Assembly: GCA_013399305.1 (NCBI GenBank)
Contig: VXAI01000374.1
Location: forward strand, 496,001-560,000
Source of the DNA: Rostratula benghalensis
Lineage: Eukaryota; Chordata; Aves; Charadriiformes; Rostratulidae
Reading direction: 5' to 3'
Length of the DNA: 64,000 bases
The position numbers were made by a program, and so were the translations under genes. Of this stretch, positions 34,801-46,900 are shown in pieces; the first letter of the stretch is position 1; each line of letters opens with the position of its first letter. The notes beneath the pieces were generated by a model. The model was given only the letters and a program-made list of their open reading frames with translations. It was not told the DNA's origin and did no database searches.

Positions 34801-36681
34801 AGCTTTGCAATGGGAATAGAACAACTGAATACACACAAGATTGTCACCAAAAACTGAAAAAATGCATGTTAAGATATAATGCTGCCAGCTAGACCTTAAA
34901 AGAATCTGGTATCTTTTCCTAAAAAAAATTTAAGATTTAGTAGGCTAAAGGAACTTGCTCAATCAAGTTATTGAGGCATGGCCAGGTTTTGGAAGTGCTC
35001 CTGTTTTCTTCCTTTTTTCTTTCCTTTCCTTCCTTGTCTGTCCATTTTGAGATACATTGTTTTTTTCTGAAAATTCAGCTCCTTTTGACATCCCAGGTAA
35101 GGCACATACTTACATACATAAATACTGTTATATTAAAATAAAAGAAGAAAAAAACCCAAGTCCGTGTTTCTTAGCAGCTCCTGAAAATCATGCCTTTAGC
35201 TACCTCTATGTCATTTGGGCATCAAACAGGAGGCATCAGGTCTATTCTCAACCACCAGCACAACAAATGCATGGAACTCTACAAAAAAGGAAGCCCTCTC
35301 TGTGCAGAAAGAGTATCACTTGCACACAGTGTCACCCTGCACACTGCCCCAGCCTGACCAGCACCCAGGTAGGGACACGGCTATCCCAGCGTGACTTTTT
35401 ACCTTCAGTTCAGCACACAGCCATTGAGGTCACACTGGTTCTGCTCAGCTCCAGGTAAACTTGAGCAGAAATCATTCATGTCTTTTTAAAGCCAGACAAA
35501 TCCTGGGTTACTTTCTAAACTGCTGGACAGGTACATCCCAAGTTCAGTGAACAGGCTGACGGCATAAGACAGCCCCAATGGTTTCCAGGAATTACTTCTG
35601 TTTGCCCCTAGTTCTATCCACGTCCTATGAAGAAAGCCCAAGCCAAAATTAAGAATTTCCTTATGTGGCAACGCCCTGTGCATATCACGATGTTTATGTG
35701 CTGCAGCGAAACGGAAGTATCCACTTGAGCAAGAGCCACATCCTGCGAGATATTTAAATACTAAACTGTTGCCTATTTATTTGGTGCCTGAATATCTTTT
35801 AAAAAATACCTACCCCAAACTACCAGGGCACAGATGTCCTAGTGAAATCTACTGATTTCACTGGGAGCTCTGTATAGGAAAGCCTTCCCTCCTCTCCTGG
35901 CACATTTTGTATTTCTCTCCTAAGGAGCTCAATTGTCATCCCCTGCTACAGGAAAAATTTGACACTCTCAGTTTAAAGAATGCACAGAGGAAGTCTGTAA
36001 TTATTTATTCATTTACTTTTATTTTATTTTGAATCCTTTGATTTCTGAGAAGCACCAGCTAAATTTCCTGGTACAATAACTATAAACACTTAATGATAGT
36101 ATATGGATCTAAAAATTCTATTTGAAGTTTTGATGAGAGTCTGTGATGAAATGGCATATTGTTTTTACTCATCTGGGCACTTCAATGCCACAGTAATTTT
36201 CAGAATATAAAACTTCTGCATTTACACATTACTTCCCACTTTTCTCATTACTTGTCATTTACTTTCTCAGCTTGGAGTGCTATCTCCCAGCAGAAAATTC
36301 CACTCACTGATGGTTTTAATGCAGCATACATGCTTCAAAACTAGAAGGAATAGAGAGGTAGGTTCAGCCAGACAAAAGACATACACTTGGCAAGAAAGCA
36401 CACATACAAAAGCTTATTGCAGTGCTAGTAACATCAAGCAAATGACAAGCTGAAAGCTACCTGTACCACGGACAAGCAGAGAAGGCTGTACAGCACAAGA
36501 GTACAATGCAGCCCAGTCTAAAAGCAACTCCGCTAAGAAAAAGAAAAACAATGTCCAAAACTAAACTGCTATTCAGCCATGAAAAAATAACCACAAAGGT
36601 CTACACTTCTGCATCTTCCATTTTCTCTGCTAGCCTCTAGAGCCTAGCTTGGCAATGTTCTTTAGAACATGCCACCTTACA
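28831..36681. other. Long AT-rich noncoding stretch
   Basis: About 7.8 kb with no recognisable gene or transposon, leaning to A over T on the plus strand by eye. Only short features are seen, such as an A run near 29345-29360, an alternating AT patch near 32127-32147, and a 7-bp inverted repeat CTGTGAC/GTCACAG at 34405-34446. Confidence 0.5.
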
Positions 36682-37076
36682 TCCAAAACCAGTATTATTC
36701 AATATATTCATCAACGACTTGGATGAGGGAGTAGAGTGCGTGATCAGCAAGTTTGCTGATGACACCAAACTGGGAGGAGTGGCTGGCACGCCAGAATATC
36801 GTGCTGCCATCCACCAGGACCTAGACAGTCTGGAGAATTGGGTGGGGAGAAATTTAATGCAATATAGCAAGGGCAACTGTAGAGTCCTACATCTGGGCAG
36901 GAACAACTCCAGGTACCAGCATAGGTTGAGAACGGAGAGTAGTGTAGGGAAAAGGGATGTGGGGGTCCTGGTAGACAGCAGGATGACCATGAGCCAGCAC
37001 TGTGCCCTTGTAGCCAAGAAGAACAATGGCATCCTGGAGTGTATTAGAAGGGGGGTGGCAAGGCAAGGCTCGTTTC
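36682..37076 (+). mobile_element. CR1 fragment, plus strand (RT palm)
   Basis: RT middle region of CR1 ORF2, open from 36719. It reads [20 protein letters not shown] (FADD catalytic box at residues 12-15), then HQDLDSLENWVGRNLMQYSK, NCRVLHLGRNNSRYQHRL, VGVLVDSRMTMSQHCALVAK and NGILECIRRG. Similarity starts near 36682 with a decayed IFINDL segment and ends near 37076. Both the 5' side and the 3' tail are missing. Few stops suggest moderate age. It may be the left part of the same insertion as the CR1 tail at 39218. Confidence 0.93.
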
Positions 37077-39217
37077 CAGGTCTGTATTTCAAGTTGGAGC
37101 AGCATGGACTACACTTGGAAATTTTAGGTTTTAGTCATGGGCCACTTACACAGCTGAGAAGTAAGTCATCTAACACAGAACAAGATCATGCTTAGCAGAT
37201 GCAGCACAGGAGGAAAGCAGCAGAGACAGATGAGCAAGGATAGCATGGTCAGAAACTGAGGCAATTCTGGATGAACTAGTCTGCATGTACAGCTTAGGTG
37301 AGCAAGAAAGAGAGGTGACTTCCCTATTAACCAGGAAATCCATTTACTGACTTGCACACATATTCATCCATCTTCTTTCAGAAGCAGCCTTTTGACAGGA
37401 TGCTGTCAAAGCCTTGAGATGAACTGAAAAGTTGAAAAGCTGCCTCGATGTGCATTTTCTCTCCCATACCATACTAATAGCCATTCATCGAATCACTAAA
37501 CCATCTTTGCAGATCATACAAGCAAACGGCTTGAAGTAGATAATCTGGAAGTATCAGGAAAATGGGCTTCTGAAGTAGTAAAATCAAAACCATTGGCAGC
37601 AATGAATTGTAGTAAAAGGAAATTTTATCTTAAACACAGAGATGACAGGGATTTCAAAAAAGAAAAAATAAAACCCTCTCCATTTTATTTCAAGTTCATC
37701 TAACATCCCATCAGCAGCAGAGACTAAAGTGTATCTGTAACTAGCTTTATATTTCTTCCCTTGGTTATCTTTTATTACAATTGTCACCTAAACTTGGAAG
37801 TTGATGTTTACATTTTACTCAGTGCTTGTGATTTGTTTACAATGGTGGCATTTTTAATCCAAGTTCCACAAAATATGAATATAGAAGAAGATAGCAACTA
37901 CAGAAACTTTCAAGCCACAGTTCAAGCCAAAGTTGCCAGAGTTCAAATGCTCACAGCAGATGTCAAGAAACAGCCTTGCCTCTCTTGTAAATTAGTATCT
38001 CCTGCTTCTTCCCTGAACTGAATCACCTGAAATGTGCTCTTTAGTTTTAATTCAAAAAACCATATCTGTCATTTTTAAACTAAAATAACAAAAACAGTTC
38101 CTCCTTTGAAGTCCTCATTAGCATGCATTATATCCGCTTCCAACATGGCAACAGTGCATTTTTAGATTTTCATGATTATGAATGTCAAGCTCAGAAAGAA
38201 ATGAAAACCACAATGAGTTTATTCCTCTCCAAAACATTCTTTAAAAATAAAAGATATGAGAATTGTGATAAAGCAGCTGAATTTTGATCAGAGTAAGAAG
38301 TATTATGCAGAATGGAAAAGGGAAAACCATATAAAAAGACCTTTAAAATCATACAGCCATCATGCAATCCAGGCTGTGGCTGACACTTTTCTTATGTGAT
38401 GAGTGCTTTCTCTCTGAGTCAAGAAAACCACACATTCAATTCCATATGCATAAAGGATAGAAAAATCAGAGGTACTTTGCCTTATAAAGTACTTGATTCA
38501 TTGGACCTTTACTTATTTCACTCCACTGAAAGTGTAGAGTATATTCAGAGAAGTGTCATTCAAGACATTTTCCATTTTTTCATTTGTAAAAATGCCTTTA
38601 AATTGGATTATGTAAATTATGTGAATATGCACACACCCTTATGTATGCACACAAACCTCTGCCATTTCTGAGACACACGCACTCTCACATTTCTTTATTT
38701 CACAAGGAACGCAAAAATACTACTGCCAAGATTTCAAGTCATCACCACTGCAAATGAGCTTTTTACATTTGATAATTAATTAAAAAAATTGAAATGGTAA
38801 TGGAGTATGTGCTACTTTTATCCCTTTTAAAAATACCTTTTACTTGATGCATTGTATTTTGATATATCCCCGTCAAATTAAACAGGCTCACAACTACATA
38901 TGGCAATCTGATTAATGACATAACATGATTTATGTGATTCATTTTAGTACACTGAGTGATTCTGATTTTTTTTAATATATTCCTACAGATGTGAATGTGA
39001 ATCCACATAAAATCTTGCCTCAGACAAAAGTCTCCCTTTGAGATTGAAATGACTGAACATTTTTCTTTAATGGGGATTGCATAAGGGATTTGGATTAGAT
39101 TCTTTTCTTAAGGCAGCCCAAGTACAATCTAAGAGAATTTTCAGAAAAATCAATACTAGCAAATAGCAGACATTTTAAAGACACTAAATAGATATTAAAG
39201 TGCACATCTAGGCACAC
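37077..39217. other. AT-rich noncoding stretch between two plus-strand CR1 pieces
   Basis: About 2.1 kb. No transposon ends, terminal repeats or genes were recognised, so there is no direct sign that this block is itself an insertion. Confidence 0.5.
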
Positions 39218-39584
39218 GAAGGTGCTTAGAAGGCTGAGGGAAGACCTTATTAATGCTTATAACTATCTGAAGGGTGGGTTGAAGGAGGATGGATATGAAC
39301 ACTTTTCAGTGGTTCCCAGTGACAGGATGAGGAGCAATGGACACAAACTGGAACATAGGAAGTTCCATTCAAATATGAGGAAAAACTTCTTTCTGGCGAG
39401 GGTGCCAGAGCCCTGGACCAGGCTGCCCAGGGAGGTTGTGGAGTCTCCTTCTCTGGAGACTTTTAAGACCTGCCTGGATGCAGTCCTGAGTAATGTGTTC
39501 TAGGCAATCCTGCTTTAGCAGGGGAGTTGGACTAGGTGATCTCTAGAGATCCCTTCCAAGTCTGACAGCTCCATGATTTCATGA
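39218..39584 (+). mobile_element. CR1 3' portion, plus strand
   Basis: End of ORF2 and 3' UTR of CR1. The frame at 39222-39503 reads RLREDLINAYNYLKGGLKED, then FSVVPSDRMRSNGHKLEHRK, NMRKNFFLARVPEPWTRLPR and EVVESPSLETFKTCLDAVLS. The 3' UTR follows with TTGGACTAGGTGATCTCTAG and CCCTTCCAAG, ending in a decayed terminal repeat (CCATGATTTCATGA) at about 39584. It lacks the RT core upstream. Confidence 0.93.
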
Positions 39585-42455
39585 AACCTACAGAAGATCC
39601 ACACCTTTTAGGATGTGGCAGTTCTCTGGGGCTATACCAATCTGCACCAAAGTCCACTGACATCAGTTTACCACAGCTGAGGTTTTGATGCAGTACATTT
39701 TCACATTTGCATGAGCAGCAGATCCAATGAACATGCACAAAGATGTAATTCCAAATCACTCTGCATTGAGTTCAAGTATAAAGGCATGGTGGGACAGTTA
39801 GTTTATTTGTATTTCTTTCCCCTTAAAGCAGGTACTAATAGAACAAGAGTAACCACATGATCCAACATCCCTCTCCATCACTCAACCGTTTTCAGCAACT
39901 GCTTATACTACATACATGTAGGAACCTGTCTGGATTGAATGAAACATTTCTTTATACCATCGACTGTCTGGAATGTTGACAGATCAATCAATTGCAAGCC
40001 ATAACTTTGGGTCATGTACATTTTTTGCCATGAGTTCCTGTCTGGAATAATTTTTTTAATTAGTATTATTTTTAGTTAGTTCACAAAAACTGAAGAAAAT
40101 AGTTTTCTAGTCCTTAGAATTGCTGAAATTGAAATTGCAATATTACTTTGGAGCTTCCTGCTGGCCCTAATATTGCTTCTTCTCATGTGAAATGATGAAG
40201 AGAATTAGGTCTTATTAGAGCTTTGAAAATCGAACTCACTACTGACTACTTGATTCATTCAGTTTCTTTTCCATTACTATAGTTTCAGAAATAATACGAG
40301 AAAGTGAGCTTAAGAAAGAGTATAAACACATCATCAAAACATTTGTTGGAATTCTGAACATTTTCAACAAGACTTTGAAACTTGAGTGTGGAGGGAGACA
40401 GGTCAAAATGTAACTACAGTATTTCCTTTACATAGTTTTTGAATAAATATGTATTTTGGTCAATTGCAGCTATTTCTATTCTAATGAAACACGCTGTCAC
40501 AATATACTTGTGTTACTCCTGCAAAAGCTTTTAATTATATCTCTTTTCCTTGTAGTCTTAGGCAATGTTTAGGCCTATCTGACACTAAAGACAATTCAAT
40601 TCATTAAGTTTAATTATAAAGGATTGCAGTCAGGAATTACTTTATTGCTTAAGTGTACACAGTAATTATTACTGATGTTAAGAAGGATATTTAATCAGTA
40701 AAAAGCTCCTCTTGCATTATTGCTGGTGACACTGGCATCGGATTACCAAAATTGTGCTTTCAGAGTTCATCGGCATCATACAGACATATGGGGTTTTTTT
40801 GCATTCTGTTTCTTTCTACATTTTTTAATTTCCATTGCTTTGTGGACCAACAGAGTAAAGAAGGGAGCAGGGCTGTTTTTCTCATTTCATTGTGGAAAAT
40901 TGACAAATGCCAGAAAAAAAAGCAAATCTCAAACACAGCAGTTTGTCTCAGGATTTCAAACTCCAGCAAGTCCAAAGAGGCACCTTTCAGATGTACCTCT
41001 CAAAGGCACCTAACAAGAACTCATGTTTCTTCTTCTTCTTAACAAGCCAATATAGAATTTGAATTCTACAGCCTGAAGTGTAAACTTGCTGGGCAGTTTC
41101 TCATTCTCCACGCTATTGAGATTGCGTAGCTCAGAGCCAGATTGCACGTTCTGTCCCTTATTGTCTTCACACCAGCTGTGGATGGTTCTGTTTAATTCTG
41201 CTAGAGCTGATCAGTCTGGTATAGGAAATAGTGTCAAGACAGTCTCCAGACTAGGAGACTCTACAAAGCTGTTCAGCCTCATCCCAGTTGTCTCCTTTCG
41301 TTATCTGAACCAAGCTATGTGACACTGAAGCAATCCTGGTTTTGGCTCCTTGTTGCTGAACCTAACCACCAGTAAAACCATCCTTCTCTCCTTTAATGTC
41401 TCAAGCTGTATCTGAACTCTTTTCCTAGTTTATTCCCTGTCATTAATAATATTTTTTGTTATTCCGAATTTGCCTTTTTTCAATACTTAACCCTCAAAAC
41501 CACCACACATTAGGTAGTCAAAGCAGTACATTCTTCCCTCCAATTTGCTATTTTGGACTGACTGGTCCAAAATCTGCAATCTCTCACTGACTGAATGTAC
41601 TTCATTTAATTAATGGATCAAGAGACAGGTTGTATCAGAAGGGACAACTAAAAATAATTACAGCTGCTGAAAGCAACATCTGCAATGTCACAGCAAGACC
41701 AACTTTTTGGACTGTTGAGCAAGCAAGAGGTTACCGTGGTATTTTGCAGTGGGGATCTCCTGTCAGAAGTCTAAAGTTCACCTTCATATTCAAAAAAAAT
41801 ATTTCCTTTTCACTGTCATAACAGAAAGTGGCAACTGAAAATAAATTCTTCCGTACATTATAACTTCCACAGTGTTTATAAGCAAGCCATTACAATATAA
41901 ACATTTTTGGGTTTCTTCTGTTTTGCTTTTCTTCTTCTTTTTTTTTTTTTTATTAGAGTGATGTAATACCTATCCATTTTAAAGGGCACACCAGAACAGA
42001 ACTTGACGTGCCTGTGCTCTGCCTGGCTTTATGTCATGTATGTAGATATACAAGCCTGTCATGTTTGAGAAACTAAGATTGTTTTTATAAACTGTCTCTC
42101 AAAAAAAGAAAACTCTATAAATCCTGAAAACAATTATGTATATGAATATCCTAAAATAAAACTGAAAGTGCATCATTGCTTTATAATCACAAGGGAACAG
42201 AACTGCAGAATTAACAGTGGAGTTATTTGCAGGGTGTATTCCCATGGCAGGTAATGCTCCAGCTCACTGATGAACTCAGCTGTTCATCATGAACTCATTT
42301 GGCCAGCAACGAAGTGCTTGAAATGTGTTATACCAAATGATGGCAAGCCACTTTACAGGCAAAAAGTATTATACAGCTCTTACAGACAGCTTTCCCTGCC
42401 TCTTTGCTTCATCCAAATATGGAAAAGGAAACTTGTAACCATATATTTTTTTTTA

Positions 42456-42490
42456 NNNNNNNNNNNNNNNNNNNNNNNNNNNNNNNNNNN
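42456..42490. other. Assembly gap (35 N)
   Basis: Thirty-five N in a row, preceded by a run of nine T then A and followed by TGTATATAAAG. Any open frame crossing it is an artefact. True gap length is unknown. Confidence 0.99.
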
Positions 42491-42587
42491 TGTATATAAA
42501 GAGTTCAATACAAAATGAAACCTTGGTTTCCTTAAATTCTTAAGCTGTTTCTGAAAGCTTTGGTCTGCCCAGACCATTTTCTATGAC

Positions 42588-42609
42588 AAAAATAAATAAA
42601 TAAATAAAT
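42588..42609. repeat. (AAAT)n microsatellite
   Basis: Five AAAT/AATA units following five A. It lies about 100 bp right of the assembly gap. Confidence 0.9.
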
Positions 42610-45353
42610 GAAATCCTGTTTAATCCAAGCAACTACGATATTTCTAAATTCTTTCCTTCATTTTACTTCTATCAGCTTAGCTTTCTAGACACCTTAGAAT
42701 ATATCCCTCCACTTTTGGGGAAAAAGATATACTACAGACCATTGCATTCGGAAGCAGAAGACCTAAAAGAATACACCTGAACTTCAGGAGACATGGGGGC
42801 TGAGCACTTATGTATATATTTTATGTATATATTTTTTTCACTGCAGATCAATTATGCAGCTTCTTAGGAGCCCATGAGAAGGCCTGAACCATGCCTCTGA
42901 CAGCCACAGGAGACCAGTATATTCTTACCAGAGAGAGCTGAAATGGAAACCCAGACCAACTATCTCTGCTCCTGGTTATCAGGAACACTGCTTGTAGAGG
43001 CATTAAGTACTCTGAGGGACTTACTGCTCTCTTCATCCCCTCAAAACTAGCTCCAGTTCGCTATGACTCCACCTTTACTTTGGCAGCAGCCATTAGCATG
43101 GATTTCCCAAAAATCTTGAATAAGCAAGGAAAACAATGCAAAGTCTGTGGTAATTCTTTCACCTACTCTGTCTCTGGTCAAAGCCAGCTCTTCTTCCCTA
43201 CCCTTTTGCTAAATCTGAGCTAATATCAAACCTAAGTGCTGGACTATGAAAATGATGTGTGTTTGGCAGGCATGTTCTTTTTATTTAGTCTTCTGGTGAT
43301 TAACAGATCTTTCTTATTTAGCCAAATTAAAGATATGCCAAATCAGTAATAGAAATATTACTCTGAGGCAAAGAAAACTAATTGCTTATAAAATGACTTC
43401 TTGCAAATAAATAAATTAAAAATTAAGAAAGAGAAAAAAGAAAAACTGAGATTTTACATAGCAGATTCCTTCTTCCTGCATTCTATGGGAAAGTAAGCAA
43501 GCCAGTAAAGCTCGATAGGAAGCAGAAAACACACTTCTTACAACTGTAGTGAAAAATTTTCTATTTCAGGGAGTTTCTCAGAAAGTATTCCAAGCTTAGG
43601 AACCAGCATAAGTACAGTATTCCAGTACTTGCCAGCATGCCTCAAAGACTGCAGAGGCACATTACAAAATTGTGTTTCTCTACATTTCTGTTTTCTCCCA
43701 CAGACTCAACGTAAGACACCTATCCATAGACAAAAACTGTCTGATCAACATCAGTCATAACTACTCCACAATTCAGGCAAGGCCAAGTAATCTGAACTAG
43801 TTGGTTTTGATCAAGTTGTGTATTTTCTTCTGTGGACTACACAGGTAGACTGTAAGAATGTTTTTGGGCAAACACATACTTGGCCATGCAGTCCTACCAG
43901 ATGACCTCCCAGAGGACCCTTTTCTGGCCATCCATGCTCATTCCAGGTCAAGGCTTCAGTATGTGCTAACTTGTATCATAAGATAAACACATGACAGCAT
44001 TGTTTTAAGAACTGCTTTCATTGAATGTCAATTCTACCTGTAAAACAATTCAGAAAGAGGACACAAAAATGGTTTAAATCTTCACAATGACAAATACAGA
44101 AAATACTAGTTGCATCCTATTAAACATGGCCTATTTCACTCTGCTTTAATAGCAGAACTATGTGGTTTTCAAGTGTGTATTGCCCATAAACACAGGAAAA
44201 TCAGGAAACCAATGTTTTAGATTAGAAGCCACAATAAGTGATCATCTCCTCCTTCATCTCATCTTTTTTTCATGCTACTGGACATGGGCCCAGCCTCTTA
44301 ATCATCATGACAAGCTTCTGATGTCTGTCAGATCCTTAGCAGCTGCTTCACAAAGTTTAGAGAGTTCATCCACATGACAACGGATGTTGTACTTGTGCTG
44401 AATTACCTTCTCTGCCAAAACAATGTGTGCCTTAGTCCTAGCTCCTGGCTTGTTTTTGCTCCAGAGAAATAAATGTAAACTTCAAACTACAGGTTTTACC
44501 TATTGCCATGCTTTCTTGCTTCAATAGGTGGATGAATGAAACAGATCCATTTAACTACTGAACCAGCTTCTATTGGAACAGGAAAACCATTGTATCAGCC
44601 AATAACTGTAATTCCAGTGCTGACCTGGCCACCCTGGCTGAGGACAATGCTCAAAGAAATGAAGATGTGAAAGCAAGGGGAAGGGAAAAAATTTCACAAA
44701 GGGGGAAGAAAATTTCAAGTGATTTGATAACAACTTTCAAATAATAAAGTTTTGCATATATCCCAGCGACTTGGAAATATGCTTGATTAATTATCTTCAC
44801 TTGCCAATATTTATAGAGAAACTGTAAAGTACGTGTAAAGTGTGCAGATAAATGCACATACTTAGCAATAAAAATGCTCTCTTTGTCCCTTGGTTAGGAA
44901 TCAAGGCGATAGCATCATCCCATCAAAGGAAGAAGCAAGAGCAGTTCAAGGGGAGAATTATTTTTATAATAAATTTCCAGAGGGAATTAACCAATTTTCT
45001 GTATTATGATAGAATCATCATATTGTAGATTGAACCCGTAGATAATGTCAGAGCAGAAGAGGCACTTTCAGATTTGTGCGCCTGCTGAATCGCAAACACA
45101 AATGGTTGCTGTACTTGTATTTGCTCTGCAGTTTTCTCATCACCATGCACATTATTGGACCTTACTCTGGTTGCAACAAGAAGTTCAGCTTGGCTGATGA
45201 GAGAGAGATTCCCCCTGGACCTTGTGTGATTCAGCACTTGGCAACAATTGTTCCTTCCGTCATTGCATGTGATGGTGAAAGAACAGGAAGGAAATGAGAT
45301 CATGGCCATATTCAAAGAATCTTTTTGAGCATGGTACATGCCATGCTGCTTAA

Positions 45354-45391
45354 AATAAATAATAATAATAATAAAGTCATTTATTATTATT
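45354..45391. repeat. (AAT)n/(ATT)n hairpin
   Basis: AATAATAATAAA (45364-45375) and TTTATTATTATT (45380-45391) are exact inverted copies around a GTCA loop, within a short AAT microsatellite. Confidence 0.9.
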
Positions 45392-46369
45392 GCTATCCTA
45401 CAATCTAATCCCGAATATGATTACTTCATGCAGAAAAGAAGTTGGCAAGGGCATATGTGACATGAAAGTAAGGGCAATATAGAATAGCTTACAAAAGCAA
45501 GCAAGAACTCATAACCTTCAAATCCTGCTTTCCTACATTCAGTTAGCATGTACATTTTAACATGTCTTCTCCAATTTTAAGGAAAATGGTACAGTACCCT
45601 TCTGGTTATGTTTTATTTAAATTAGTGGATTCAGTGCTGGATATAATGAAATAAGCATTAAAGACAGTAAATTACTCTTTGATTTTGAATGATTTTTTAA
45701 AAGAGCAGGTGTGAATGAATAGGAAAGAGAATAGTACAGAGCTACTCAAGTAGCAAGCTATTACCTAAATCTAAGAGACAAGTATATTTGGTAACACTGC
45801 AGAAATGGGATTCCTGCCAGTTTCCTACTAATTCCCTGTATTTCATACTGTTGTCCTCACATCTTAGGGAGCAGATACAGCAAACCACTGCAGCCTCTAG
45901 TCTTGGGGGCACTAACTAGGATACAACCAGTTTTGTAGAGTTGGAAACAGTATGTTGCATTTTACATCCAGGAGATTTAAGAAAAAGGGGGAGGAAAAAA
46001 ATATTTTAAAAAATCAACCAACCCCAGCCTTGGGGTTAAATATTCACTCAAAACAATCATCTAGATACAGCAATCTAGAACTAATTTCACCTTCCAGTTT
46101 CAACTCCAGTACGACACAAACGAAGAATGTGTTCTTGTATCTTCATCATGGAGTGGATCTGCAATGCTGCTTGAAATTTCAGACATTAATTATCCTGATC
46201 AACTTTCAACTTCTAGTCACTGTATGCTCTATGTTGCTGTGTCTTTGTTTGATAGCTGGACACTTGTATCTCTCAAGTTTTCAAACAGGTATTGCTACAT
46301 TGTGATCAAATAGTTCTATTTTTCATTGAAGAAACAGAATACATAAGCAAGTATGCTTATAATCGATAG

Positions 46370-46900
46370 CTCAATTTTCAGGATCTCAGTTATCCTCCTT
46401 GCAGTTCTCCTCTTAAGTTTCCCACTACTTCGTAAGATATAGACAGGAAAACTATAGATGCATTCCAGAAGTGGTCATAACAGCACCAAAGCACAACATA
46501 AACATTGTATTCTGATTGTATATTGCTCTTTATATGTTTGGGATTCATGTAACTCTCGACTCATAAGCAACACAGGGCATGCATCAATCAATATCCCATT
46601 AATGACCCATGCCAGCACACATCTTTTCTAGAGACACAGTGTCCTAGGCCAGAGCCTGCAGCCATGCATGTACACAGGTCAGTGTTCTTAGCATTTTCAC
46701 ATAATCATACTAGAATGCACACTGCAGTTTCTTAATAAGCTGCATGCAGACTGCAGTGATTTCAATCTCTTCTTTATGATTTGCTACTATTTCAGCCTTT
46801 ATGTCATCTATAGATTTTATCAGTAATGAATTTAGCTTTCTTTGATGAACATGTCATATAGGCAGAGGCAAGGACCAACCTATCTAAGTCCCTACTAGAC
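46370..46900 (-). mobile_element. Ancient CR1/L3-group LINE relic, minus strand
   Basis: A heavily decayed stretch of about 500 bp in the order expected for an old amniote CR1/L3-group RT read on the minus strand. CTTGCAGTTCTCCTCTTAAG and GCATTCCAGAAGTGGTCATA match the region after the RT palm (the complement of the 'valid QxWSP' C-terminal part). TAGAGACACAGTGTCCTAGG, CATTTTCACATAATCATACT and CAGACTGCAGTGATTTCAAT follow. CATCTATAGATTTTATCAGT and GAATTTAGCTTTCTTTGATG correspond to the FADD-box region. No frame survives. This element belongs to an older, reptile-wide group rather than the avian CR1 copies elsewhere here. The assignment is from remembered family pattern, not an alignment. Confidence 0.55.

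Larger units (their letters stand above)
39585..46369. other. Long AT-rich noncoding stretch
   Basis: No recognisable gene. It contains a T run at 41938-41951, an assembly gap at 42456-42490, an (AAAT)n run at 42588-42609 and an AT hairpin at 45364-45391. Bases 40440-40720 carry many TTAATTA-type sites and little simple repeat, and could be conserved regulatory DNA (inference). Confidence 0.5.

Noticed and set aside
36637..37092. 151-codon minus-strand open frame
   Set aside because: Antisense shadow of the CR1 RT fragment with the FADD box on the plus strand.
42270..42518. Open frame crossing the N gap
   Set aside because: It exists only because N codons are not read as stops.
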